Of a DNA stretch of 64,000 bases, positions 34,738 to 45,034 are shown one piece after another. The notes beneath the pieces were generated by a model that was not told where the DNA came from, made no database searches, and was given only the letters and a program-made list of their open reading frames with translations. Source of the stretch: Pedobacter polysacchareus (GTDB lineage: Bacteria > Bacteroidota > Bacteroidia > Sphingobacteriales > Sphingobacteriaceae); NCBI RefSeq assembly GCF_019802255.1, contig NZ_JAHYSS010000001.1, forward strand, positions 581,333 through 645,332. Reading direction: 5' to 3'. The translations under genes were made by a program, and so were the position numbers. How positions within the stretch are numbered: position 1 is the stretch's first letter; each line of letters begins with the position of its first letter.

Positions 34738-37700
34738 ATGAACAAATACCAAATCTTTAAATCCACAGGGATTTGGGTTTTAATGGCAGTGATGCTCCTG
34801 TGTGTGCAGGATGTACTAGCTGTGGTTAATCCCCAGTCTCAGAAAAACAACCTCCGGACTAACCTTGCCGATATTGTTGTGAAAGGAACCGTGAAAGACA
34901 GTCAAGGCCCCTTACCAGGCGTAACGGTAAGTCTAAAATCGGCACCTGGTCGTGGTACCAGTACTGATGCAAATGGAAATTATTCGATCAGCGTACCCGA
35001 AGATGGGGTGTTGGTTTTCAAGATGCTTAGCTATGCGGCGCAAGAAATTCCAGTAAATAAACAAACTCAAATCAATGTTACTTTGGCTACGGAGTCAAAT
35101 AACCTCGATGAGGTAGTGGTGGTAGCTTACGGTACACAGAAGAAAACCAGCTTAACTGGTGCTGTAGCTACTATCAGCCCAAAAACATTAGCCAACAGAC
35201 CGGTCACATCGGTTCAGAATGCTTTACAAGGAGTGACTCCTGGTTTGACGATTATACAGCGTCCCGGCGATGTAACCCGTGGTACTGATGGAACGGCAAA
35301 AAGTACGGGTACGGTGAGTATTCGTGGTAGAAGCAGTTTAGCCGGTGCGACTAATCCTTTATATATCATTGACGGTATTCCTGCTTCTGCACAAGAATTT
35401 GCAACGCTGAACCCGAACGATATTTCTAGTATGTCTGTGTTAAAAGATGCGGCATCAGCTTCTCTTTACGGTTCAAGAGCCGCAAATGGGGTGATCTTGG
35501 TGATGACAAAAAGAGGTTCAGGAGAAAGAACAACGGTAAACCTGAATGCAAGTTATGGATGGCAGACTGCTGCTTATCTTCCGAAATTTGTAAACTCTGA
35601 AACCTATGCGAACCTATATAATGAGGCCTTGGTAAATGGTGGTGGTTCAGCAATGTTTACACCTGCCCAAATTGAGCTGTATAAAAACGGTTCTCAGCCA
35701 GACCTATATCCGAATACAGACTGGTTTGACCTTGCGCTTAAAAAGTCTTCACCTCAAAGAGATATCAGTTTAAATGTCAATTCTCCTGGAAAAGTGACGA
35801 GCTCTTATTTAGGGGTAACTTATTTGGATCAGGAATCACTGATTCCAGGCAAGAAGCAGGACCGTATGGTGGCTAAATTGAACACCGACAGTAAAATTGT
35901 TCCTGACCTGTTAACTGTTGGAACCAATATCTCTTTGATCAATCAAAACTATTCTCGTCAGGGAGCGGATTTATCTTTTACAGAGCTGAGCCGTGCTTTA
36001 CCGATTACCGTAGCACGCCAGTCTGATGGGCAATGGGGATCGATTAGCAATGGTATTGCTTCTCCAAACATCGCTAAAAATAACCAGCTGCGTAAACTAG
36101 CAGAAGGCGGCCGTTCATGGGATAAGGACAATTACCTGCAAACTGCTGTAAATGCAACTTTAACCCCGTTAAAGGGACTTTCGATTAATGGATTGGCTTC
36201 CTTGAAATACTATAATTCCAATTCATTGAGCTTTGATAATACCATGGCGCCAGTGAATGATTTTCTAACCGGTCTGCCAATGGCAAGCACTGAGGTAAAA
36301 ATCAATGAAATGAAAGAGTACTGGCGTAAGCGTCAGGAAGTATTACTTCAGGGAACAGTAGATTACCAGCGTACTTTCGGTGATCATTTTGGTAAAATTA
36401 CTGCTGGTGCGAGTCAGGAAAGTAACGTGACCAGAAATGCCTTCCTGGGAAGAAAAAATTTCCCTAACAATGACATGACTACGGTAGGTAGTGGTTCCAC
36501 AAATCCGGAAGACATCAGTTCTGATGACGATGGACAGGCAAACCGTAGTTTGCAGGAGGAATGGGCTTTGCGCTCCATTTTTGGCCGTTTCAACTATGTT
36601 TATAAAGACAAATATCTTTTTGAAGCCAACATCAGATTTGATTACTCTTCAAGATTCGCTGAAAACAAACGTAAGGCTGTTTTCCCTTCCTTCTCTGCAG
36701 GATGGAACGTGAATAAAGAAGATTTCATGAAAAACATCAGCTGGATCAATAACCTGAAACTTCGTGGTTCTTATGGTTCATTAGGAAATCAGGAAGTAGC
36801 TGGTTTTGGAAACTATTACAATAAACTGCAAACAGGCTACGCTTATAGTTTTGAAGGCAATCCTCAAACGGGTGTTTATCAAAATAAACTGCCAGATCCA
36901 AAGACGTCATGGGAGAGAGTGTACATGACCGATTTCGGAATTGATGCAACCTTCTTTGGAGGTAAACTAGACCTGGTTACAGATTATTACATCAAAGATA
37001 CCAAGGAACTGTTGATGAGAATTCCTCGTCTGGCTACAATTGGTGTTGAGCTGAGCGGAAAGAACACTGGTCTGCCATTGTCGAACGGTGCTTCTACCAG
37101 AAACAAAGGTTTTGAGATTGGCCTGACTTACAATGATAAGATTGGTGATGATTTCAGGTTCAGTATTGGTGGTAACTTCTCTGTGATTAAAAACAGAATT
37201 ACCACATTAGGAAACGGAGAAGAATTTATTGAAGGTAGATACATCCAAAAGATAGGTAGTGCGATCGGTTCATTCTATGGTTACGAAGCGGAAGGTTTAT
37301 TTGTGGATCAGGCGGATATTGACAATCATCCTTTCCAGACTGCAAACACCAAACCTGGTGACATCAAGTATAAAGATGTGAATGGTGATGGTTTATGGAC
37401 TCCAGCAGATCGTACCATCATTGGTAACGACGTACCATGGTTGAATTATGGTTTTAACCTAAGCGCAAACTACAAAAGTTTTGATTTTAATGTGATGACT
37501 TATGGCGTAGGTAATGTACAAACCTATTTCTCTGAAGAAGCAGCATATCCTTTCTTCAATGGTGCTGGTGTAAAAACAGCATGGGAAAATAGATGGACTG
37601 CGGAAAATCCTGATGCAAATGCAGATTTCCCTCGCATCTTAACTTCTGGTGACGGTAAACACAATTACAATGAAACTTCTTCATTCTGGTTGTTTAATGC

Positions 37701-37923
37701 TTCTTATTTCAGAATCAGAGCCATCACATTAGGCTATACATTCCCTCAGTTAGCGGTTAAAAAACTAGGAATGACTAACCTTAGAATTTATGCTAGTGCA
37801 AACAATCCATTCACATTCATGGCGGATAAACGTCTGAAGGATTTTGATCCTGAATCGGCTTCACAAAGAGCGACTTACCCTGGTCTTAAAACCTGGTCGG
37901 TTGGTTTAAGTGCAGCGTTTTAA
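34738..37923 (+). CDS. SusC/RagA-family TonB-linked outer-membrane transporter
   Basis: A 1061-aa outer-membrane importer that takes up oligosaccharides or peptides with its SusD lid and the TonB system. Signal peptide at about 1-29. A carboxypeptidase-regulatory-like domain (VKGTVKDSQGPLPGV, GRGTSTDANGNYSI) spans about 46-120. The SusC signature follows, EVVVVAYGTQKK near 125-136, then the plug with VSIRGRSSL and PLYIIDGIP, and SLYGSRAANGVILV. The remaining ~800 residues form the 22-strand barrel ending in VGLSAAF. The next gene starts on its stop codon. The substrate is unknown, but upstream GH125 and GH20 genes point to a glycan with mannose and GlcNAc. Confidence 0.96.
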   Translation: MNKYQIFKSTGIWVLMAVMLLCVQDVLAVVNPQSQKNNLRTNLADIVVKGTVKDSQGPLPGVTVSLKSAPGRGTSTDANGNYSISVPEDGVLVFKMLSYAAQEIPVNKQTQINVTLATESNNLDEVVVVAYGTQKKTSLTGAVATISPKTLANRPVTSVQNALQGVTPGLTIIQRPGDVTRGTDGTAKSTGTVSIRGRSSLAGATNPLYIIDGIPASAQEFATLNPNDISSMSVLKDAASASLYGSRAANGVILVMTKRGSGERTTVNLNASYGWQTAAYLPKFVNSETYANLYNEALVNGGGSAMFTPAQIELYKNGSQPDLYPNTDWFDLALKKSSPQRDISLNVNSPGKVTSSYLGVTYLDQESLIPGKKQDRMVAKLNTDSKIVPDLLTVGTNISLINQNYSRQGADLSFTELSRALPITVARQSDGQWGSISNGIASPNIAKNNQLRKLAEGGRSWDKDNYLQTAVNATLTPLKGLSINGLASLKYYNSNSLSFDNTMAPVNDFLTGLPMASTEVKINEMKEYWRKRQEVLLQGTVDYQRTFGDHFGKITAGASQESNVTRNAFLGRKNFPNNDMTTVGSGSTNPEDISSDDDGQANRSLQEEWALRSIFGRFNYVYKDKYLFEANIRFDYSSRFAENKRKAVFPSFSAGWNVNKEDFMKNISWINNLKLRGSYGSLGNQEVAGFGNYYNKLQTGYAYSFEGNPQTGVYQNKLPDPKTSWERVYMTDFGIDATFFGGKLDLVTDYYIKDTKELLMRIPRLATIGVELSGKNTGLPLSNGASTRNKGFEIGLTYNDKIGDDFRFSIGGNFSVIKNRITTLGNGEEFIEGRYIQKIGSAIGSFYGYEAEGLFVDQADIDNHPFQTANTKPGDIKYKDVNGDGLWTPADRTIIGNDVPWLNYGFNLSANYKSFDFNVMTYGVGNVQTYFSEEAAYPFFNGAGVKTAWENRWTAENPDANADFPRILTSGDGKHNYNETSSFWLFNASYFRIRAITLGYTFPQLAVKKLGMTNLRIYASANNPFTFMADKRLKDFDPESASQRATYPGLKTWSVGLSAAF

Positions 37924-37946
37924 TGGACCTATTAATATTAAGAAAA

Positions 37947-39599
37947 ATGAAGAACAGATCATCAATATATTTACTTACAGGTTTACTGACATTGACGTCG
38001 ATTACCGCCTGTCAAAAAGATTTCTTGGAGAGACCTCCATTGAACGAATTGTCGGAAACTACCTTTTGGAAGAGCGAGAATGATGTTTATAAAGCAGTAA
38101 TGGGTGTTTATGCAAAACTGCCAGGCGATATGATCATTTATGATGATGGCGCTGCAGATAATGCACATGTACAGAATGCATGGGAGAGTACGGCCAGCAG
38201 TGTTTCTGCAGGAACGATGTCTTCTACTGAAAATGCAGGATGGAATTTTGAAGACATCCGCCGTCAGAATTATTTCCTTGAAAATGCAGATAAAGTAACG
38301 GTGATTCCTACTGTTCTGCTGGAGAGATACAAAGCAGAAGTTCGTTTCCTGCGCGCTTTTTCTTATTTCAGAATAATGAGCAATTTTGGTGACGTGCCAT
38401 TGTTTACTAAAGTTTTGGCTTTAGGAGAAGAGAATCTTCCAAGAACACCAAAGAAAGAGGTATTGGCTTTCATCCTTTCGGAGTTGGATGCGGTGTCAAA
38501 AATACTTCCTCAGCAGTATGTAGGGGGTAAACCAAATGAAAAAGGCAGGATTACTAAAGGAGCTGCTTTGGCCTTAAAAGCCCGCGCTTACCTATATGAC
38601 GGACAATATCAGCAGGCGGCTGACGCTTCATCAGAAGTAATGGGCCTGGGATATAACTTATTTACGACCACAGAGGTTGAAAAGAACGATTATCTGGATG
38701 ATTACAGCAAATGGGTAGATTTCGCTGATGAGCAGGATAAAACCAATTTCCTTAAAGGACTGCGTAATTATGAGCGTCTTTTCTATCAGAAGAGCGAAGG
38801 TAATAACGAAGTGATTTTAGACCGTCAATACATTCCACAAATTGATCCTAATGCTTTAAATACTTATTTACTTCCTGCAACATTAGGTGGCTGGAGTTCT
38901 GTAACGCCAACACAGTCGATGGTGGATGCCTACGGTAACTACAAAACCGGAGAAGCAATTGTTCCTGTAGACCCAGCTCAACGTGCAGCCTGGTATAAGA
39001 ATGACAAAACTGCATTTGCCCAGGAATATAAAAACCGTGACCCACGCTTTTATGCAAGTATCTTGTTTGATGGTGCGCAATGGAATGGGGTAGAAGCCAA
39101 ATATACTTTTATCTGGAAAGCTGGAAATAACTTTTCCAGAACAGGCTATAACTTCCGAAAAATGGTAGATCCTTCTGTTTATGAGGCACAGATTGACAAC
39201 CATGCAAACGTGATCTTAATCCGCTATGCAGAGATTTTATTGACTTATGCAGAGGCTAAGAACGAGGTTTCTGGTCCTGACAACAGCATTTATGAAGCCT
39301 TAGATAAAATCAGAACCCGTGCAGGAATGCCATTGGTAAACCGTACTAAATATGCGTCGAAAGAAACATTAAGAGCGTTCATTAGAGCAGAGCGTAGAGT
39401 AGAACTGGCTTTAGAAGGTCAGCGTTATATGGACATCAGAAGGTGGAAAATTGCACCTGAGGTGATGAAAAGTATAACTGATGTTCAAAATGGCCAGGTT
39501 CAGCAGCGTACATGGTCTGACAAATTAAACCTGATGCCGGTTCCTCAAGCCGAAATCGACAAGTCAAAAGGGGTATTGGTACAAACCCCTGGATACTAA
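37947..39599 (+). CDS. SusD/RagB-family surface lipoprotein
   Basis: The substrate-binding lid of the SusC transporter. The ATG at 37947 gives MKNRSSIYLLTGLLTLTSITAC, a lipoprotein signal with the lipid-bearing cysteine in SITAC (550 aa). The ATG at 37923, which overlaps the susC stop as TAATG, would add eight residues and weaken the signal, although it could serve for coupling. Recognisable SusD features are QKDFLERPPLNELSETTFW after the cysteine, TPR-like helices (EVRFLRAFSYFRIMSNFGDVP), LILIRYAEILLTYAEAKNE-type text near 430, and the C-terminal RRVELALEGQRYMDIRRWK. No glycosidase follows directly. Confidence 0.95.
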   Translation: MKNRSSIYLLTGLLTLTSITACQKDFLERPPLNELSETTFWKSENDVYKAVMGVYAKLPGDMIIYDDGAADNAHVQNAWESTASSVSAGTMSSTENAGWNFEDIRRQNYFLENADKVTVIPTVLLERYKAEVRFLRAFSYFRIMSNFGDVPLFTKVLALGEENLPRTPKKEVLAFILSELDAVSKILPQQYVGGKPNEKGRITKGAALALKARAYLYDGQYQQAADASSEVMGLGYNLFTTTEVEKNDYLDDYSKWVDFADEQDKTNFLKGLRNYERLFYQKSEGNNEVILDRQYIPQIDPNALNTYLLPATLGGWSSVTPTQSMVDAYGNYKTGEAIVPVDPAQRAAWYKNDKTAFAQEYKNRDPRFYASILFDGAQWNGVEAKYTFIWKAGNNFSRTGYNFRKMVDPSVYEAQIDNHANVILIRYAEILLTYAEAKNEVSGPDNSIYEALDKIRTRAGMPLVNRTKYASKETLRAFIRAERRVELALEGQRYMDIRRWKIAPEVMKSITDVQNGQVQQRTWSDKLNLMPVPQAEIDKSKGVLVQTPGY

Positions 39600-39631
39600 T
39601 CCAAACTGTTGTTCCGAAAAATAAATCAGCT

Positions 39632-39666
39632 GAAGGCCGTTTCCTCGAAAGAGGTAAACGGCCTTC
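39632..39666. terminator. Bidirectional terminator after susD
   Basis: An 11-bp stem GAAGGCCGTTT/AAACGGCCTTC capped by CCTC-GAAA-GAGG, a stable GNRA-type tetraloop. It lies between susD and the convergent Lrp gene. Confidence 0.75.
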
Positions 39667-39696
39667 TAAATTATAGGCAAAAACTTTTCTATTTGC

Positions 39697-40149
39697 TTAT
39701 AGGGTGATGTTCCTTTTAAATGCACAGCCCAGTTCAATGATGGAATCTGTTTTGGCGATCCCTGGGATGTTGTCAATCTTTTCATAAAGCACGCGCCTCA
39801 TGTGCTCATGGTTTTTGGCCATAATCTTGATATACAAGGTGTATACGCCAGTGATGTAATAACATTCTGTGACCTCCGGGATTTTCTTTAACTCCTCAAT
39901 GATCCGGTCTGAATCATGGTCTTTCTCCAGCGCAATGCCGGTGAAAGCACCCCAGTCGTAGCCGATCTTTTTCTCATCCAGTACCGGTTTAATTCCTGTG
40001 AGGATGCCCTGCTCTGTGAGCCGGGAGATGCGTTGATGTACCATCGTATTCGATACGCCTAAGGCAGTGGCGATAGCCGAATAGGCCATACGGCCATCCT
40101 TCTCCAATTGTTTTAAAATCTGAACATCAAATTCATCAATAGCATCCAT
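39697..40149 (-). CDS. Lrp/AsnC-family transcriptional regulator
   Basis: A 150-aa amino-acid-responsive regulator. The ATG at 40149 starts MDAIDEFDVQILKQL, the usual Lrp N-terminus; the upstream frame to 40233 adds 28 lysine-rich residues that do not belong to the family. The helix-turn-helix is at about 20-45 (AIATALGVSNTMVHQRISRL), followed by the RAM ligand-binding domain (GAFTGIALEKDHD, VTECYYITGVYTLYIKIMAK). It is divergent from ornithine aminotransferase, with about 150 bp between the starts, so it probably controls that gene in response to an amino acid such as arginine or ornithine (inference from context). Confidence 0.92.
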   Translation of the reverse strand: MDAIDEFDVQILKQLEKDGRMAYSAIATALGVSNTMVHQRISRLTEQGILTGIKPVLDEKKIGYDWGAFTGIALEKDHDSDRIIEELKKIPEVTECYYITGVYTLYIKIMAKNHEHMRRVLYEKIDNIPGIAKTDSIIELGCAFKRNITL

Positions 40150-40303
40150 TAACTGTTTTTTTAGATTTCGTTTATGCTTCGAATATCGAAGTTTTAATTT
40201 AAATAGACTTTTTTCTGGCGGATAATAAGTCAAATTATCCTTTTTTTAGGGTTAAATAATAAATATTATTACCTTAGTCGCCTACCCAATAAGATAGTAA
40301 ATA

Positions 40304-41575
40304 ATGAGTATTGCAGCAAATTTAAGTAAAGCCGAAGCGCTAATCGAAAAAGAAAACAAGTACGGTGCCCATAACTACCATCCTCTGCCAGTGGTACTGG
40401 AAAGAGGGGAAGGCGTTTTCCTTTGGGATGTAGCAGGTAAGAAATATTACGATTTTCTTTCGGCCTACTCGGCTGTAAACCAAGGTCATTGTCACCCAAG
40501 GATTATTGAAGCATTAAAACGTCAGGCAGAAAAATTAACGCTGACTTCCCGTGCTTTTTACAATGATAAACTAGGTGATTTTGAAGAATTTCTGAGCCAG
40601 CTATTTGGTTATGATAAAGCCTTGATCATGAATTCTGGCGTGGAAGCGGTAGAAAGTGCCATGAAGCTGTGCAGAAAATGGGCTTATCAGGTGAAAGGCA
40701 TTCCTGCCGATCAGGCAACGATCGTTTTCGCCAATGGGAACTTCCATGGCCGTACAATTTCTGTGATTTCCGCTTCTGATGACGAAAGCGCAAGAAACAA
40801 TTTTGGCCCCTTTGTGGGCGGAATTGCCCGCGTTCCTTATAACGATGCAGATGCTTTCGAAGCACTTTTGAAACAAAATAAAAATATTGCAGGGTTTATT
40901 GTGGAACCGATCCAGGGGGAAGCAGGGGTAGTAGTACCCGATGCGGATTACTTACCACGGATCAAAGCACTGTGTAAAGCATATAATGTGCTTTTTATTG
41001 TGGATGAAATACAGACAGGCATTGCCCGTACGGGAAGTATGCTGGCCTCTTATGAGGTGAATCCAATAGATAAAAGCAGTCAGCCGGATATGATCATTTT
41101 AGGCAAAGCCATTTCTGGGGGTGTATTGCCAGTTTCAGCAGTTTTAGCAAATGATGAAGTGATGCTGACTATTAAACCAGGCGAACATGGTTCTACTTAT
41201 GGTGGGAACCCATTGGCCTGTGCAGTAGCGCGTGAAGCCATGCAGGTGGTGATAGATGAGAAACTGGCTGAAAATGCAGCTAAATTAGGCCAGGTACTGA
41301 GAGATGGCCTGGAAGCTATTGCCAAAAGAATCGGCATCATTGAACTGGTTCGAGGAAAAGGGCTGCTGAATGCGATTGTGATCTATTGTCCGGAAGATTC
41401 TAATATGGCATGGGACATCTGTGTTAAATTCCAGGAACATGGATTGCTGGCAAAACCGACTCAAGGTAATAAGATCCGTTTGGCACCTCCATTGGTGATC
41501 ACCGAAGCGCAGATCAAAGAATGCCTGGTCATCATTGAAAAATCATTAATGGAATTTGCTCATCAAGCCAATTAA
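40304..41575 (+). CDS. rocD: Ornithine-oxo-acid aminotransferase
   Basis: A PLP class-III aminotransferase that converts ornithine and 2-oxoglutarate to glutamate semialdehyde and glutamate in arginine/ornithine catabolism. The length (423 aa) and the N-terminal block [18 protein letters not shown] are those of ornithine aminotransferases. [31 protein letters not shown] and the PLP lysine K268 in GKAISGG are present, then [13 protein letters not shown]. It is divergent from the Lrp regulator and ends in a strong hairpin. Confusion with acetylornithine aminotransferase is unlikely because of the N-terminal block and length. Confidence 0.95.
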   Translation: MSIAANLSKAEALIEKENKYGAHNYHPLPVVLERGEGVFLWDVAGKKYYDFLSAYSAVNQGHCHPRIIEALKRQAEKLTLTSRAFYNDKLGDFEEFLSQLFGYDKALIMNSGVEAVESAMKLCRKWAYQVKGIPADQATIVFANGNFHGRTISVISASDDESARNNFGPFVGGIARVPYNDADAFEALLKQNKNIAGFIVEPIQGEAGVVVPDADYLPRIKALCKAYNVLFIVDEIQTGIARTGSMLASYEVNPIDKSSQPDMIILGKAISGGVLPVSAVLANDEVMLTIKPGEHGSTYGGNPLACAVAREAMQVVIDEKLAENAAKLGQVLRDGLEAIAKRIGIIELVRGKGLLNAIVIYCPEDSNMAWDICVKFQEHGLLAKPTQGNKIRLAPPLVITEAQIKECLVIIEKSLMEFAHQAN

Positions 41576-41644
41576 GCAGCCGAGAAAAAACGGTTAAAGC
41601 AATATTGGTCAATATAAATCTTGATCATTAATCAAGTGATAAAG

Positions 41645-41682
41645 AAAAGGCCTGTTCATTTTTAGATGAGCAGGCCTTTTTT
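41645..41682. terminator. Terminator between rocD and dxs
   Basis: The stem AAAAGGCCTG...CAGGCCTTTT, extended by TCAT/ATGA, is followed by TT. It lies between convergent genes, with A/T runs on both sides, so it can act in both directions. Confidence 0.8.
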
Positions 41683-41722
41683 GTATCTGGTTGATCCCGA
41701 AACAGGAAAAAATATTATTCTT

Positions 41723-43651
41723 TTAAGAGGCGATCGTTGCTGTTGTTCTCCTCACAGCGTTTTTTTTTACCACGGTAATGATGCCTGCGGTATCGAAGCC
41801 ACAAAGCGCCCACAATTCATGCTGCTCACCATGGTCAATAAACTCATCAGGGATGCCTAAGCGAGTTACGTTGGCATTGTACTGGTGATCGGCCATAAAT
41901 TCCAACACAGCGCTTCCAAGGCCGCCTTGCAGACAACCATCTTCTACGGTGATGACGTTTTTATAGCGTTTAAATACATCATGCAATAATGCCTCATCTA
42001 TAGGTTTCACAAAACGCATGTCGTAATGTGCCGGATGGATGCCTTCACTGTTGAGCTCTTTACAAGCTTCCACAGCAAAATTACCTACATGACCAATAGT
42101 CAGTATCGCCACATCTTCTCCATCACATATTTTGCGGCCTTTACCGATTTCTAATGCTTTGAAAGGACGTTTCCAATCTGTCAGCACCCCATTTCCTCTC
42201 GGATAACGGATAGAAAATGGACCTTGGTTCTCCAATTGTGCGGTATACATCAGATTTCTGAGTTCTTCCTCATTCATTGGGGCTGCAACGGTCATATTTG
42301 GAATGCAGCGCATGTAAGCTAAATCATAGGCACCATGGTGTGTAGCGCCGTCTGAACCTGCAAATCCTGCACGGTCTAAACAGAACACCACATTCAGGTT
42401 TTGAATGGCCACATCGTGGATGACCTGATCGTAGGCTCTTTGCATAAAGCTGGAATAGATGTTACAGAAAGGTACAAGTCCTTGTGTAGCCAGTCCGGCA
42501 GAGAAAGTCACCGCATGTTGTTCTGCAATACCCACATCAAAAGCGCGGTTAGGCATGGCTTTCATCATGATGTTCATCGAAGAACCAGATGGCATTGCAG
42601 GCGTAATGCCGACAATTTTTTTATTCTCTTCCGCAAGTTCTACCAGGGTATGTCCGAAAACATCCTGGTATTTTGGCGGTTGAGGTTTATCTACTGCCGC
42701 TTTCTTGATTTCACCGGTGATCTTATCGAATAATCCTGGTGCATGCCATTTGGTCTGGTCTTTTTCCGCAAGGGCGAAACCTTTTCCTTTAACCGTTACA
42801 CAATGCAACAGTTTAGGGCCCGGAATGTCTTTTAAATCGCGGATCACCTGTGCCAGACGCACCACATCATGGCCATCTACCGGACCAAAATACCTGAAGT
42901 TTAAGGATTCAAACAGATTGCTCTGGTTCAATAAGGTGCCTTTAATGCTTTTCTCAATTTTCTTCACAAACTTGTGGGCATTTGGCCCCAGTTCAGAAAG
43001 TTTAATTAAAACATTGGAAATGTCATCGCGGAAGCGATTGTATGATTTGGAAGTGGTAATACTCGTTAAATATTCCTTTAGCGCGCCAACATTGGGATCG
43101 ATCGACATACAGTTGTCGTTCAGGATCACCAACAGGTTAGAGCTCTCAATGCCCGCATGGTTTAAGCCTTCAAAAGCCAGACCGGCAGTCATCGCGCCAT
43201 CGCCGATAACGGCAACGTGCTGACGGTCAGTTTCTCCCTTATAATGAGAGGCAACTGCCATACCCAATGCTGCGGAAATAGAAGTAGAAGAGTGGCCAAC
43301 ACCAAAGGTATCGTACTCACTTTCACTGATTTTAGGGAATCCGCTGATCCCGTTAAGGAGGCGGTTGGTATGAAATACTGATTTTCTTCCGGTCAGGATT
43401 TTATGTCCGTAAGCCTGGTGGCCAACGTCCCAGACCAGCTTGTCATAAGGCGTATTTAAAACGTAATGTAAGGCTACAGTGAGTTCCACTACACCCAGAC
43501 TTGCGCCAAAATGCCCCCCGTTTACACTCACTACATCAATGATGTACTGACGCAATTCCTGACAAATTTGTTCGAGATCTTCTTCTTTATACTGCTTTAA
43601 ATCAGCAGGATAATTTATGTTTGGTAATAATGGACGGGTGATATCTTCCAT
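41723..43651 (-). CDS. dxs: 1-deoxy-D-xylulose-5-phosphate synthase
   Basis: A thiamine-diphosphate enzyme that condenses pyruvate and glyceraldehyde 3-phosphate, the first step of the MEP isoprenoid pathway. The ATG at 43651 ([18 protein letters not shown]) is preferred; the longer frame opens at TTG (43672). N-terminal [19 protein letters not shown] and the ThDP motif [18 protein letters not shown] continuing to NDN are visible, as are [11 protein letters not shown] and the transketolase-type middle domain ([30 protein letters not shown]). The C-terminal domain ends near [10 protein letters not shown]. The length of 642 aa is normal. It is divergent from glyA with 93 nt between the starts. 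Confidence 0.96.
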   Translation of the reverse strand: MEDITRPLLPNINYPADLKQYKEEDLEQICQELRQYIIDVVSVNGGHFGASLGVVELTVALHYVLNTPYDKLVWDVGHQAYGHKILTGRKSVFHTNRLLNGISGFPKISESEYDTFGVGHSSTSISAALGMAVASHYKGETDRQHVAVIGDGAMTAGLAFEGLNHAGIESSNLLVILNDNCMSIDPNVGALKEYLTSITTSKSYNRFRDDISNVLIKLSELGPNAHKFVKKIEKSIKGTLLNQSNLFESLNFRYFGPVDGHDVVRLAQVIRDLKDIPGPKLLHCVTVKGKGFALAEKDQTKWHAPGLFDKITGEIKKAAVDKPQPPKYQDVFGHTLVELAEENKKIVGITPAMPSGSSMNIMMKAMPNRAFDVGIAEQHAVTFSAGLATQGLVPFCNIYSSFMQRAYDQVIHDVAIQNLNVVFCLDRAGFAGSDGATHHGAYDLAYMRCIPNMTVAAPMNEEELRNLMYTAQLENQGPFSIRYPRGNGVLTDWKRPFKALEIGKGRKICDGEDVAILTIGHVGNFAVEACKELNSEGIHPAHYDMRFVKPIDEALLHDVFKRYKNVITVEDGCLQGGLGSAVLEFMADHQYNANVTRLGIPDEFIDHGEQHELWALCGFDTAGIITVVKKNAVRRTTATIAS

Positions 43652-43744
43652 GCAGTGTTTTATAGAATACAACTACAAAGTAAGGTATTTTGTTACCAAA
43701 CTAAGAAGGAAAATCGTTAATTTTACAAATTAATACTTCAATAA

Positions 43745-45016
43745 ATGACTAGAGATACTTTAATTTTTGATTTGATTGACAGGGAATTGGACCGTCAGGA
43801 AAATGGGCTGGAGCTGATTGCTTCTGAAAACTTTGTGAGCAAACAAGTAATGGAAGCCGCAGGATCATGTTTAACAAATAAATATGCTGAAGGCCTTCCG
43901 GGAAAGAGATACTATGGCGGTTGCCAGGTAGTAGATGAGGTTGAAACCATCGCTATTGAGCGCGCAAAGCAACTTTTTGGAGCAGAATGGGTGAACGTAC
44001 AACCGCACTCAGGCGCACAGGCAAATGCAGCAGTAATGCTTGCAGTGATCCAGCCAGGAGATAAAATCTTAGGATTTGACCTTTCTCATGGCGGGCACTT
44101 AACACACGGTTCTCCGGTTAACTTTTCAGGAAAATTGTATCAGCCCTTGTTTTATGGAGTAAAGAAAGAAGATGGTTTGATCGACTATGCTAAATTGGAA
44201 GAAATCGCGCTTGCGGAACGTCCTAAGTTGATCATTTGTGGTGCTTCTGCTTATTCAAGAGAGTGGGACTATGCTTTTATCCGTAGTGTAGCTGATAAAA
44301 TCGGTGCATTGGTATTGGCAGACATCTCTCACCCAGCAGGGATGATTGCCCGCGGTTTATTGGCCAATCCACTTCCTCATTGCCATATCGTAACCACAAC
44401 TACCCACAAAACCCTTCGTGGTCCTCGTGGTGGTATGATCATGATGGGCAAAGATTTCGAAAACCCTTTCGGAATTAAAACACCTAAAGGTGAAACCAGA
44501 ATGATGTCCTCTGTGTTAGATATGGCAGTATTCCCAGGAACACAGGGTGGACCATTGGAGCATATCATTGCAGCTAAAGCAATTGCTTTTGGTGAAGCAT
44601 TGAGCGATGAATATTTGACTTATATCACACAAGTGAAAGCCAATGCTCAGGCGATGGCTAAAGCCTTTGTGTCAAGAGGTTACGGAATTATTTCTGGCGG
44701 TACAGACAATCATTTAATGCTGATTGACTTGCGCAATAAAAATATAACTGGTAAAGCAGCGGAGAATGCGCTTGAAAAAGCGGATATTACCGTGAATAAG
44801 AATATGGTTCCTTTTGACGATAAGTCTCCTTTTGTAACTTCAGGTATCCGTGTAGGCACTGCAGCCATCACTACCAGAGGTTTTAAAGAAAAAGATATGG
44901 AAACCATTGTCGATCTGATTGATCAGGTGATTACTAATTCTGAGGATGAGAACAATTTAAGCGAGGTAAAAGAAAAAGTAATTCAGCTGGTAAGTCAGTT
45001 CCCCTTGTACAAATAA
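43745..45016 (+). CDS. glyA: Serine hydroxymethyltransferase
   Basis: A PLP enzyme interconverting serine and glycine with tetrahydrofolate, the main source of one-carbon units. [11 protein letters not shown] at about residues 19-29, [22 protein letters not shown] and the PLP lysine K222 in [14 protein letters not shown] identify it. GGTDNHLM and [11 protein letters not shown] lie in the C-terminal domain. The length of 423 aa is normal. The next gene, a kinase, starts 18 nt after the stop and may be co-transcribed. Confidence 0.97.
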   Translation: MTRDTLIFDLIDRELDRQENGLELIASENFVSKQVMEAAGSCLTNKYAEGLPGKRYYGGCQVVDEVETIAIERAKQLFGAEWVNVQPHSGAQANAAVMLAVIQPGDKILGFDLSHGGHLTHGSPVNFSGKLYQPLFYGVKKEDGLIDYAKLEEIALAERPKLIICGASAYSREWDYAFIRSVADKIGALVLADISHPAGMIARGLLANPLPHCHIVTTTTHKTLRGPRGGMIMMGKDFENPFGIKTPKGETRMMSSVLDMAVFPGTQGGPLEHIIAAKAIAFGEALSDEYLTYITQVKANAQAMAKAFVSRGYGIISGGTDNHLMLIDLRNKNITGKAAENALEKADITVNKNMVPFDDKSPFVTSGIRVGTAAITTRGFKEKDMETIVDLIDQVITNSEDENNLSEVKEKVIQLVSQFPLYK

Positions 45017-45034
45017 CAGGAAGAACTTGCTTAA

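Noticed and set aside
40150-40233. Longer N-terminus for the Lrp regulator
   Set aside because: The added 28 residues are basic low-complexity and outside the Lrp fold; the length from 40149 (150 aa) is typical.
43652-43672. TTG start seven codons upstream of dxs
   Set aside because: The ATG at 43651 gives the better family N-terminus and no ribosome-binding feature supports TTG.
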